A DNA stretch of 64,000 nt, from positions 3,720,001 to 3,784,000 of the forward strand of contig CM007991.1 in NCBI GenBank assembly GCA_002189035.1, given 5' to 3'. The DNA comes from Utricularia gibba. Lineage: Eukaryota > Streptophyta > Magnoliopsida > Lamiales > Lentibulariaceae. How positions within the stretch are numbered: position 1 is the stretch's first letter; each line of letters opens with the position of its first letter. Below, in pieces: positions 33,584 through 43,711 of the stretch. A program made the position numbers and the translations under genes. The notes below the pieces were generated by a model. The model saw nothing but the letters and a program-made list of their open reading frames with translations. It made no database searches and had not been told where the DNA came from.

Positions 33584-36477
33584 ATGGAGTGCATCTACAA
33601 GGACCCGAATGCTCCAATCGAGGCTCGAGTTCAGGATCTTCTCTCTAGGATGACCCTTCAAGAAAAAATTGGCCAGATGACTCAGATAGAGCGCCGTGTC
33701 GCCACCATTCGAGCCGTCAGAGACCTCTCCATTGGTCTGTTTCTGCCCTCTGGTGTATGGGATATATTTTCTGCCAGGGCTTCGACCCATGAAGATTTCA
33801 TTTTTAGTCCAAATCATAATCCTTTTATCCGATCCTAAAATGCGAAATTTAGCATCTGATTCGGTTTTCAATTATGGCATCCTAAAAAGTTAATTTATTT
33901 GTACGAAATTTGTTTCAGTGTTCGATTGATTGGTATATATCTTCGTGGATTGGCCCAGGTAGCATTCTAAGTGTTGGTGGAAGTGGTCCTTTTGAGAATG
34001 CAAGGAGCTCAGATTGGGCTGCTATGGTGGATGGATTTCAGAGGGTTGCACTGTCTTCCAGGCTTGGGATTCCCCTGCTGTATGCTGTTGATGCCGTTCA
34101 TGGAAATAATAATGTGTATGGTGCTACTATTTTCCCCCACAACATAGGCCTTGGAGCTACCAGGTTGATTTCTGGAACTTATAGAGTTATCCTGTTTGAA
34201 TGATCATCAGTTGATACTAACATAATCTTTCTTCTAGAGATCCTGACTTGATTCGAAGGATTGGTGCTGCTACCGCACTTGAAGTAAGGGCAAGCGGAAT
34301 TCACTACACATTTGCTCCATGTGTTGCTGTGAGTTTTGGCTTCCATCAATTCTTGATGAATATATAATGTTCATTACCTTTGCAGTAAAGATGTAATTGA
34401 GTTGTGTTCATGGCCCTCAATGCTACTTGGTGGCTTTTTGGAACCACATGTGCTTAATTTATGTTCTCTGTTTTATCAAATCCAACTCGAAATATTTTTG
34501 GAAACAAGATGTTTTGTGCTTGTGGCTATTAATCGATTAAAATTTTTACTGACGGCCTGTTTGTAACAGGTCTGCAAAGACCCTAGATGGGGAAGAAGCT
34601 ATGAGAGTTTCAGTGAAGACACTGAGCTTGTTAAGATGATGACCTGCATCATAAGTGGCTTGCAGGGAGAGCCATCTCGAGGAAACTCTAGGGGTTATCC
34701 CTTTGTTGCATCAAGGTGTGTGCATCTATGTAAGCTAATGTCATTATTCTTGGGTATTAGATCCTTGATATATTTGGAGCTCTATGATTTTATTCTGGAT
34801 GCTTCATTTATATTTTAATTCACGATTCCCCAACCTCAAAACCTACTGAATGTCAACAGCAGGGAGAATGTTGTAGCCTGTGCAAAGCATTTTGTAGGAG
34901 ATGGTGGCACAAGTAATGGTATAAATGAGGGAGATACACCATTATTATACAGTGATCTAGAAAAGATTCATTTGGCTCCATACCTTGACTGTATTTCTCA
35001 GGGTGTTTGTACGATCATGGCTTCCTACTCTAGTTGGAGAGGAACCCAGTTGCACACTAGTTATTTTCTTCTCACAGAACTCCTGAAAAATAAGCTTGGA
35101 TTTAAGGTGAAATGGGCCAAACATTCGCTTCTCTTCCTTCTATTTCTGTGTGAAGTTTCAGCATGTTATTTGAGAACAGAATTCAATTACTTCTGCAAGA
35201 ATGAAATGATTTAGACTTCTGAGTTCAAAGTAATTTCTTTGTAGGGATTTATCATTTCTGATTCTGAAGCCCTGGATAGGCTTCATAGCCCCTTTGGGTC
35301 TAACTATGTTCAGAGTATTCTTTTGGCAATCAACGCAGGAGTTGATATGGTGAAACTGATTGTTTTACACAGAAGCTGCAAATGAATAATGTAAAGAAAA
35401 ATTTTATATGTTTTCAGTTTTGCATGTCAACAGGTAATGGTGCCATTTCGGTACCAACTGTTTATGGAAGGTCTGACACATTTGGTTGAATCGGGAAGAA
35501 TTCCAATATCCAGAATTGATGATGCAGTTGAAAGAATTCTGCGAGTGAAGTTTGCTTCTGGTCTCTTTGAGCACCCACTTAGTGATGGAACTTTGCTGGA
35601 TAAAGTTAGATGTGAGGTGAACTTGAATTATGGTTAGATTACATGTCTTTCAGGCAGAGAATAAAACTCACAATATTTCGAAGTTGACAAAGACATGGCA
35701 TGTTCTACCCTCCACAGCCGCATATGAATTTGGCTCGAGAAGCTGTGCGCAAGTCATTGGTCTTGTTAAAAAATGGCAAGGACTCACGGATCCCATTTCT
35801 TCCTTTGGACAAAAATGCTAAAAGAATTCTCGTGGCTGGAACACATGCTGATAATCTGGGATATCAGTGTGGTGGTTGGACAAAGACTTGGGATGGGAGA
35901 AGTGGCAGGATAACCTCAGGTAGCTTCTCTTCTAAAAATCCTTCTGTTTTACTTTTTAGATTATATTATAGCGGGGGTGATTCTGTGATCTTGTGCAGGC
36001 AGTACAATATTAGATGCGATCAAAGAAGTTGTTTCTGACAATACAGAGATCATATATGATGAAAATCCATCAGCAAGCAAGTTGGACAACGAATACTCTT
36101 TTGCAATCATCGTTGTGGGGGAATGTCCATATGCGGAAACAGGGGGTGACAGCAAAGATCTTAGAATTCATTTAGATGGAGATGAAATAATAGCCAAGGT
36201 GGCTGAGAAAGTTCCTTCTTTGGTAATTCTGATATCCGGGAGGCCCCTGGCTTTACAGCCATGCCTTATAGAAAAAATGGACGCCCTTGTTGCTGCTTGG
36301 CTACCTGGTAGTGAAGGTGGAGGAATTACTGATGTAATCTTCGGAGATTATGAGTTCCACGGGAAGCTTCCCATGTCCTGGTTTAAAAATGTCGAGCAGT
36401 TGCCCATGAATGCAGATGATGCGTCTTATGATCCTCTCTACCCATTAGGATTTGGCTTGAAGAGTAAAGCAACCTGA
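33584..36477 (+). CDS. Glycoside hydrolase family 3 beta-glucosidase / exo-glucanase, 601 aa
   Basis: Related to plant beta-D-glucan exohydrolases (barley ExoI type). Nine exons: 33584-33734, 33959-34163, 34238-34328, 34570-34715, 34863-35106, 35245-35349, 35434-35616, 35718-35919, 35999-36477; 1,806 nt, no stop. Domain 1 (TIM barrel) includes [50 protein letters not shown] and [12 protein letters not shown]. The nucleophile loop reads [13 protein letters not shown], where most relatives have SDWEG; the Asp is kept. Domain 2 has [17 protein letters not shown] sequence, [16 protein letters not shown] and [13 protein letters not shown], whose Glu fits the acid/base loop. There is no signal peptide at the chosen ATG, unlike the apoplastic barley enzyme, and the first exon opens like internal family sequence ([16 protein letters not shown]). 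The mature part is full length. Confidence 0.92.
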
Positions 36478-37674
36478 TCTAAAACAAGTGTATTGCCAGG
36501 TATTGTGTAGATATCTTAATGAAATAGAAATGTGTGGGAACAAGATGTATTACAGATCAGCTTCTGCCTTCCTGCCTGACAGTAATTTGATGCACTGACA
36601 CTTTTACTACTAAGTATCAGTGATTACAGCAATAAATTGTCATTTCTGGTAAATGAACCCGGAATACTTCTTGCTCAAAGAAGCTGGTTTTGCGCATTAT
36701 TCCTCTGGCTTGCGTTTTTCCAAAGGTGAACGAAGCCTTAATTTTTCATCAATAAGTTGCAGAATCGGAATCATCCTTAGAACAGAGAGATGAGCCAATA
36801 GCACAACCTAAAGCTCTGGTGCTCTAACCAGAAATGTGGTTCTAGTTATTGGAATAAAGTGATACGGGTTGCTTTCACTCCTACTTGCATCAAATTCTGC
36901 TTCCCTTTACTTCAGTGGGGCTGGGTTTTTCTTTTCACCAGGACAATACTTTCCAGTAAATTGGAACATTCCTGTAATTATCTTTGTTGTCTGATTTGCT
37001 GTGTAATGTAGTGCTAGTGAATATACAGCAGCAGGGTGCTGTCATTGTGGTACATGCCTTTAGAATTTTACCTGGTGGAATAATTTTCATTGTGCACTTC
37101 AATTATTGCTGTCATTCTCTGGTGCAGACGCTTTAAGCCATGTGTGGAATCTCTTAAACAGTGATTAAAGTCTCGATTCAAGCACACCTGGAACAGTTCA
37201 ATCTTTTGGAAATGTCACTTAGATTCCCCCATTTAACAAAAAGCAGACAATTTCAGACAAGCATGTGTTAAAGACAGCCATGGAATTAGTGATTTAAGTA
37301 GCTTGATATTGGCAAGCGAAGCCTTGAAATGTAGCTTTCCTGTTTTCTGCGTCTTCCTGGACGGCCTGAGTGGATGGCCAACGACCATTACAGAGGACTT
37401 CTCCGATTAGGACTCAACGGAACAACAGCTTGGAATTTTCACAATGACCAAGAGGCAAGGTTTTGCCTTTGTCATGAACTGAGACAGTAGATCAGAGCAC
37501 AGAAGCCAAGGCTGGAGAGAATTCCATTTCCTTCACTTGATGATTAACTTGCTTGCTTCGAGTAGATGAGGGACCATGAAGTGGTTTACCAGAATCCCCA
37601 ATCAACGTATTCACAGAAGAAAGATGAAGAAAGGCAGAGAACAACTCTAAGCTTCTGTGGGAGTGATCCCATTT
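36478..37674. other. Convergent region between GH3 and MYB genes
   Basis: About 1.2 kb of balanced-composition DNA between two tail-to-tail genes. It should contain both 3' UTRs. I see no coding domain in either strand. Confidence 0.5.
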
Positions 37675-38660
37675 TCATGCATTGGGGTAATGAAAGCCAG
37701 ATTGCATCTGCTGCAGACCATGGGCTGCAGAAATGGATTCTTGAGCAGGAACTTGTTGACAGTAGGATGAGTTAGCTTCCATTGGTGATGAGGAGAAGAT
37801 GATGTCACTATTAGGAGGATGCTGACAACCAAACCCCATCAAGAGTTCGTTGTTAGTGTTGTTCCACTCGAAGAATGGAAAGTCTGGCTGCGCTTCCGGT
37901 GACGGCACCGGCGATCTGTTCTTGTTTTCCGGTGGAGATGGCTCAGGTTCAAGGTTCAAAGTTGTTATATCATGAATGCTTGCTCTTTTCTTATCCTTGC
38001 CGCCGTTTAACTGGCGGATGAAATACTTCTGCGCATGGCTGGCTACCTGCGTCGGCGTTCTTGTTATCACCATGTTTCTTGATATGTTTCTCCAGTCACC
38101 TTTTCCATACTTCTTCAGCCCCATCAGGAAGAGTCTGTAAAAGAAACACAGGAGTGGAGCTCAGCATTTACTGTGAATGATGGGTCTGCAAAAGAAACAG
38201 GGAAACTTATACCTGTGCTCCTCTTCACTCCAAGGGATACCCTTTTTCCGTTCATGATCGGACGACCGGGAACCAGTCGATCTACGGACGGCGGAAGACG
38301 GTTTACAGCCGGTGGAGTCTGCAGCACCGACAGTGGCGCCGCCCCATTCGAGCATAAACGGGGTAGTAGTAGCTGTAGTAGAAGAAGAAGAAGAAGTGGA
38401 GGTGTAGCCAGGGAGAGGAACAAGTCCTGCTTCTATACTGCTTACATCATATTCTAATTCCTTGTACCGCCTAATGACATCGCCGACAGTTTTCCCGGGA
38501 ACCATGGCGGCGACTTTCTGCCACCTGTCCGGCGTACTCTCATCAAAGACAGCGAGGGCATTTTCAAACACCTTGTTCTCTGCAGCGGTCCATAAGGTAC
38601 TCCGGTGGGCGTCCCGGCGACCCAAGTAGCGAAACAGGAAGTTGGTGATAAAACCTCCAT
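37675..38660 (-). CDS. DIVARICATA-like MYB transcription factor with two MYB repeats, N-terminal frame break, about 302 aa
   Basis: DIV-type (MYB-related) proteins are nuclear regulators first known from floral asymmetry in snapdragon. Exon 1 is 38213-38660, exon 2 37675-38134. The first SANT/MYB repeat reads [20 protein letters not shown], then [17 protein letters not shown] and [19 protein letters not shown]. The second repeat is [20 protein letters not shown] with [13 protein letters not shown] and the [10 protein letters not shown] signature. The only ATG that gives the family N-terminus ([13 protein letters not shown]) is at 38660, but it is one base out of frame with the first MYB repeat; the shift falls at the three-base G run 38621-38623. 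The MYB frame has no ATG of its own upstream. One missing G would give [20 protein letters not shown] and a normal protein. Confidence 0.88.
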
Positions 38661-39391
38661 CTCCCAACTCATAACAAAAAAGAAAGAGAACTGGCGCAAA
38701 TCAAAGAAAAGGAGAACTCCTAAAAGAGAAAGCAGTGAAGCACAGAAGTGGTAAGAGGAGCAGGACGAAGGATAAATTAAGAAGCATCTAGTTTATGTAG
38801 GAATCAGAACAGAAGAGCATAGCTTTTCTTTCTTTCCTTCTTTCTTTCTTCATCACTTCTCTCAGCTCGAGGAATCTGGGAAAGACCCCACATCTCTGTT
38901 CTTCACAACACGGCAGCAGCAATAATTTGTTGGAAAGGGATTAGAAAAACACACAGTAACTCAAAAGAAGCAGGAGCCAATGGGAATTGAATACACACTT
39001 TCTTTCCTTCCATTAATTATCACATCATCTGAAATCAGAACAGGCGCCCCAAACGGCCCACGTGATGCAAGCAAGCAAAACAAAACAAAGCTCTACAGAA
39101 AATGGCCGAAGAATAAAAAAGAACAGATGCAGACTACTGATAAGCCTGGAGGGTTCCAAGAAGCAAGTAGTACAAGCAGAGGGGAGCCATGGCGGTGGGA
39201 AAAGTTACTGCTTTATCCAACTTTTTAACTTGGAAACCCCATAAAAAGTAAACCAAAGCCAAACCCTTTCCAAAGACAACCCAAAAAAGTTGTGGAAGAG
39301 ACACTTTTAGGGTTATGCAAATTCATGATCCAGGTTCTGGTAACCACAGCATGTCACCAGGATCTGAACAAACTTACCGTCCTCAAAAACC
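38661..39391. other. Promoter-side flank of the MYB gene with a CT-rich tract
   Basis: A pyrimidine-rich stretch (38822-38851, repeats of TTTC) probably lies in the MYB 5' UTR or promoter. The last eleven bases (39381-39391) are the left target-site duplication of the Pack-MULE. No other gene. Confidence 0.5.
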
Positions 39392-40080
39392 GAAAAAATT
39401 AGTGAAATACATCTTTATGTATTTTTTATTTGCAAAATACATCCTTTTGTATTGAGTTAGTAAAATACATCATTTTACATTAATTGCACCGGTCGACACT
39501 CGCCGCTGATCTCCGCCTTGTAATACTGAATCAAATCTCGGAGTTGGCTCACTTTCGTGAAGTAATGCACACCGTAGACTTCGACTGACGGGTGCCTCTA
39601 CGGCCCCCAAAGTTGAGAGAACTCCAGAGGAACATTTCGTGGGTCATCCCAAAAACCAATAGATTGCACGGCGGCGGGCGTCGCCGGAGAACTTCGGCGG
39701 TGTACCTCACTTCCGAAGCAGACATACGGCTACTGACAGCGGTGAAATTCTACGACGCATAGTATAAAAGGGCATGGGCAACAGATCCAGGAAGCGACGA
39801 ATCATCTCGTATGACGGACGTCGCAGGTCTGGCTTAAACATAAAGCCTGGCCGAAGAAGATGATAACCTTCAGCACCGCGTGGTGCTAGGCGGCAATGGT
39901 GGGGCCATATTTCTGGACCGGCGGGTGAATGACGATGAACTTGGCGGACTTCATTCCAAATGCGACGGAGTCAACAGCAATCGCAGTCGATTTAGTAAAA
40001 TTATGTATTTTACTAACTTAATACAATAAGATATATTTTGCAAACAAAAAATGCAAAAAGATGTATATCACCAACTCAGC
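39392..40080. mobile_element. Pack-MULE: 689-bp Mutator-like element carrying an IRX15-like (DUF579) gene fragment
   Basis: Terminal inverted repeats of about 85 bp (39392-39477 and 39995-40080) share TTTGCAAAATA, TTGTATT and AGTTAGTAAAATACAT in mirrored orientation. The element is flanked by an identical 11-bp duplication, CCTCAAAAACC, at 39381-39391 and 40081-40091, within the 8-11 bp range of Mutator-like elements. The AT-rich repeats enclose a GC-rich interior (about 39484-39980) unlike the surrounding DNA. That interior encodes, on the minus strand, broken pieces of a DUF579 protein. No transposase is present, so the element is non-autonomous. Confidence 0.88.
39484..39954 (-). pseudogene. 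Captured 5' fragment of an IRX15/IRX15-L-like DUF579 gene inside the Pack-MULE
   Basis: From the ATG at 39954 the strand reads MKSAKFIVIHPPVQKYG, an in-frame stop, then VLKVIIFFG (membrane anchor). After a frame change comes ALLYYAS, a stop, NFTAVSSRMSASEVRYTAEV and LRRRPPPCNLLVFGMTHEMF, then WSSLNFGG, and in another frame EVYGVHYFTKVSQLRDLIQY and ISGECRPVQ. These match, in order, the N-terminus, the NFLVFGLGHE-type core and the following region of IRX15-like proteins, which act in xylan formation in the Golgi. The catalytic second half is absent. Stops and at least two frame changes make it non-functional as protein. Confidence 0.8.
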
Positions 40081-40091
40081 CCTCAAAAACC

Positions 40092-42516
40092 TGCATAGCT
40101 CATAAATATGGGTACGCAGAGCTTCTCTTTTGGCGCTAGTGGAGGGAGGGCTTGCACGTGTAGGCGGATGCGGTGGAGGAAGATAAGTGGCTGGTGGTGA
40201 CAGTAAAATCCGACCGGGCAGGTCCCTACTGGCGCGACCAACCACCACATCGCCACTTCATTTATGCGGAGTTCCGGTCCCTGTTTTAGGGTTTTGTTTC
40301 TAAAATGGCTAATTGTAAAGAAACATTCCTCTCTCTCTTTTTCTCCCCAACTATATTTTAAAAAAATTCTAGAAAATCACTTTTTAAAAAGTGGCTTTAA
40401 TAAAATAAATTCTAAAAAATAAAAATAGTTTCTAAATTTTTTAACAGAATTTATTCATATTTTTTAAAAAAAATATTTCAAATTTTTATTTTCAAACACA
40501 CAAAATGTTCCAAAAATAATCTATATTTCTTTCGGACAACATCTACTTTAACACTCACTCAATCTAATTACACACATTAGGCTTTTAACCCTACATTTCA
40601 AGAGAAGGTCAATGCAGGTTAGTTATTCATCCCACTATGTGTTAGTAGTCCATGGAGAAAAGAATACATAGAATAATCACATGTTTTCCTCAAGAGAAAA
40701 TGCAATATTCAGACAAAAGTAAATAATATAGTTCAAAAAGAAGGATGATTGTAATAATTAGTATCAAAACCAAATTCCACCAACCAACAATTGTTGGTGA
40801 GACAAAGCTAAGTGGGGTAATTTGGAATACTGCTAATTTCTCTTTTATACATTAAGATAAAAAAATTTACACACTCTGATGATCTGATTAGGTTTTATTT
40901 GAAATAATAATTTTTTTTGAAAAAAATAATATAAAAGCATTTTTAATAGTAAAAAATTTGATTCTTTTTACATTCCAAAAACATTAAAAATTTATTTTTA
41001 AGAATAATAAATTAAAATATTACTTTATTAAATAATATTTATTAAAAAATGTTTTTAATAAAAGAAAGACAAGGTGGGCATGGGACCGGACCCTCCCCTA
41101 AGACTTCCTGCGGCGTCTTTTAAACATGAGGCTGCAGCTATTGACCAACATACGACGACAAAATATGCACCCAGGAAAATTAAATTCCAATAAAATAAAA
41201 TTATAATATGGTAAAAAAATGTTGTTTTAATTTATGGCACATGGAACATGTTCTGGTGCTACCTGTACTTTTATTTATTACATTACACCAGCTAGCCGTA
41301 CAGAGAGCCCGAATGTCTGAAACTATTATCTTCGGTTGCCCCTACACTTGTCGATAGGGGCACCGCATACGCCAAACACACAGACAGGCAGGCAGGCGCC
41401 CCCTAAAGGCAACCAATTCCCAATCACCTGAAAATTTCAATGGCGTGGAAATCGAGAACAGGAATTCATCGCCGGCTGCTTTTCAACTGGGCCGGGCCGG
41501 ATAACCAACCAATGCAAAAGGGAGGCCTAAATTGAGATGAGGAGGAGAGGATGTCCACCCAATTGCTAGTTTTCATATGGTTTATAAAACCTTATATTTT
41601 GTTTATGAGATTATAAATTATAACATGTTTAGTTGATGGGTTTAAATAATTATGGGATTGGATAGGTTTAAATAAATGAGGAATTATACAGGGTTTTTTT
41701 TAATCACATGTATCTTAGTTCATTTAAAACTACACCCTTATTTTATTTTACTTAAAACCACTTAATCTCATTTATAATCTCAACAACTAAATGTTATTTA
41801 AAAAAGTAATTACAATATATTGACTTTATTTAAACGCAAATAAGCTAAACTTGTTTTATTTCATTCTCATCAACCAAATATTATCTAAATTAGATTTGGT
41901 ACACTTTGTATTTAGCATTACATCACATATATATCAAAGGTATTGTCATTTTAAATACACATTTATAAAATTTACATTCACACACAGTTTCAATTTTTTT
42001 CAATTGATGTGTATTTATGAAACACAAATAATTTAAATATATCATTAACTAAATAGCCTAATCAAATATTTATTTTTTAAAAAAACACAAAAATTTAAAA
42101 GTTTTATTATTTTTAAGAAAGTATATAAACCTGAGTTTCATTTTATTAGAATCATTTATCAAAAACTAATTTTCAAGAACAAGAACCTTACTTACACATG
42201 TTTTATACCAACAAATTTTGTTTGAAAAAGAATTTCAATGAAAAAAATGATTCATTTTTTTAATAAACTACGAATCTTCAATTCTTAGTTCATCAAAAAT
42301 AAATTTCAATAACAATGTTAATAGACAGAACCAAAACATAACAAGACACACTCACATGTGAAATGAAAGGAGGGAGCATCCGTACACAAACAAATTTTCA
42401 AGTCATGGATATTGATCATGATCGTGGAATGAGGTTAACGATTGACACAGCGCACAAGATCATTGCAGAATGAAGAACTGTTGAGTACCAGTAAAATTCT
42501 CTCTGATTTGCGATAA
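40092..42516. other. Long AT-rich intergenic region
   Basis: No supported gene in 2.4 kb. Balanced patches at 40092-40300 and 41080-41530 have no recognisable protein. Around 41620-41800 there is weak mirrored similarity (TTTAGTTGATGGG against TTTAGTTGTTGAG on the other strand), possibly a decayed MITE. Confidence 0.45.
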
Positions 42517-43270
42517 TCAGTTGCTCCGACTGGGCTTATCGGTGATATATTGAACCTAAGCAGACCCGGAAATGAATCAAACATCTGGTGAGCAAACAAA
42601 AATTGACTGAAAAGGAATGGAAATGTTGTAAAAGACACCTTGTCAGCAGCCGCAGGAATCCAGTCGTTGGTCGCCGGATTTCCCCTGCAAGAGGGGTGGC
42701 ATTCACAAGCCAGATCCGATGACAGTGCTAAGCAATCGCCGTTTTTAACATCAGCAGCTATGAAACCAGTTCCCGTCTACGCCAATTTCCAAGAGAAGAT
42801 AAAAATAAAGTGATATCGGGAGCTACAATCAAAAGAATCGCCGCAAAGTCAAGAAATATACCGTGTGATGCTGTTTGTCGATCCGGATGAGATCTGTATA
42901 ATATTCCGTTTCGGAGAATTCTTCAGTAGGTTTGCTTCCTTTGAAGATCAGTTTCTAGAATTGTAACAAAAGATGAATGAACTAAACTGCCGACCATCAG
43001 ATCTAATCAGGAATTGAGGTAGGTGAAGAAGGATAGATCAATTTTAACCTCGTTTTCCTGCTCCTCCAGGTGCTGAAAATGAAGGTACTCGGGAATGATG
43101 TGGTCTCCAGAAAGAGCGTCGTCATAAGAGGAAGAGTACTCGCTGCGCTGAGGCTTCGTATGTCGTTTCGGCGCCGCCTCATCGAAGTAGTGGCGTGTGG
43201 CCGCTTCGACTTCCGCCGCCACCTCTGCGCTCAAATGGACGTCGCTCCGATTGGGCTTCGAGGTCTCCAT
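42517..43270 (-). CDS. MEE59: MEE59-like small plant protein, 163 aa
   Basis: Four exons, 43049-43270, 42862-42954, 42639-42776 and 42517-42555, give 492 nt with all GT-AG junctions in phase. The protein starts METSKPNRSDVHLSAEVAAE and contains YFDEAAPKRHTKPQRSEYSS, EEFSETEYYTDL, DKQHHTTGTGFI, CRGNPATNDWIP and ends DKPSRSN. This pattern matches the Arabidopsis protein named for maternal effect embryo arrest 59, as I recall it; the biochemical role is unknown. It has no signal peptide or membrane segment. The last coding exon is only 13 codons. It is head to head with anthranilate synthase, 441 bases between start codons. Confidence 0.75.
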
Positions 43271-43711
43271 CGCAGAAGGCTTCAGTCGTATCCAGGAACC
43301 GCGTTTGTTGAGGAGGCACAAAGAGATATTTTTGGTACCACTTGCCAATGAGATATTTTTGGTCATACATCTAGGTTCGGTAAAGAAATTTCTTTTCTAT
43401 ATTCATTTTATGGTAATATAATATTAAACTTAAATCAATCATTATTAATTGCTTAATCGTTTATTAGGAAGATGCCCTGGTCGCGATCCGTTGGTTTCTT
43501 GGCGCCGAACAACATGGCATCATGGATAAGTTTTCCGGCAATGCAATCTTTCTGATGCATACTTTTTCAAGCTATATATGGATCCCCTCGCAGATGAGGA
43601 TTGACGAGAGTGTCCTTTCAGTGATTTCATTACAAGATTTCTTGTGTTTCTCCAGCGCGCGTTGGAGCCAGAAAGCCGCTATCTCATATCGCTTTTGCAA
43701 CTGAGTTGAAC
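43271..43711. promoter_or_regulatory. Shared upstream region of MEE59-like and anthranilate synthase genes
   Basis: 441 bases between divergent start codons must contain both 5' UTRs and promoters. The part next to the MEE59-like gene is AT-rich. The right part (43470-43711) is balanced and probably transcribed leader of the synthase gene. Confidence 0.55.

Noticed and set aside
32228..36477. SARD4-like reductase plus beta-glucosidase as a defence-metabolite cluster
   Set aside because: Only two adjacent genes, no further enzymes of the path, and no sign of shared control. Neighbours match old synteny instead.
43070..43351. 93-codon plus-strand frame opposite the MEE59-like first exon
   Set aside because: Antisense shadow; the minus-strand gene has four in-phase exons and conserved motifs.
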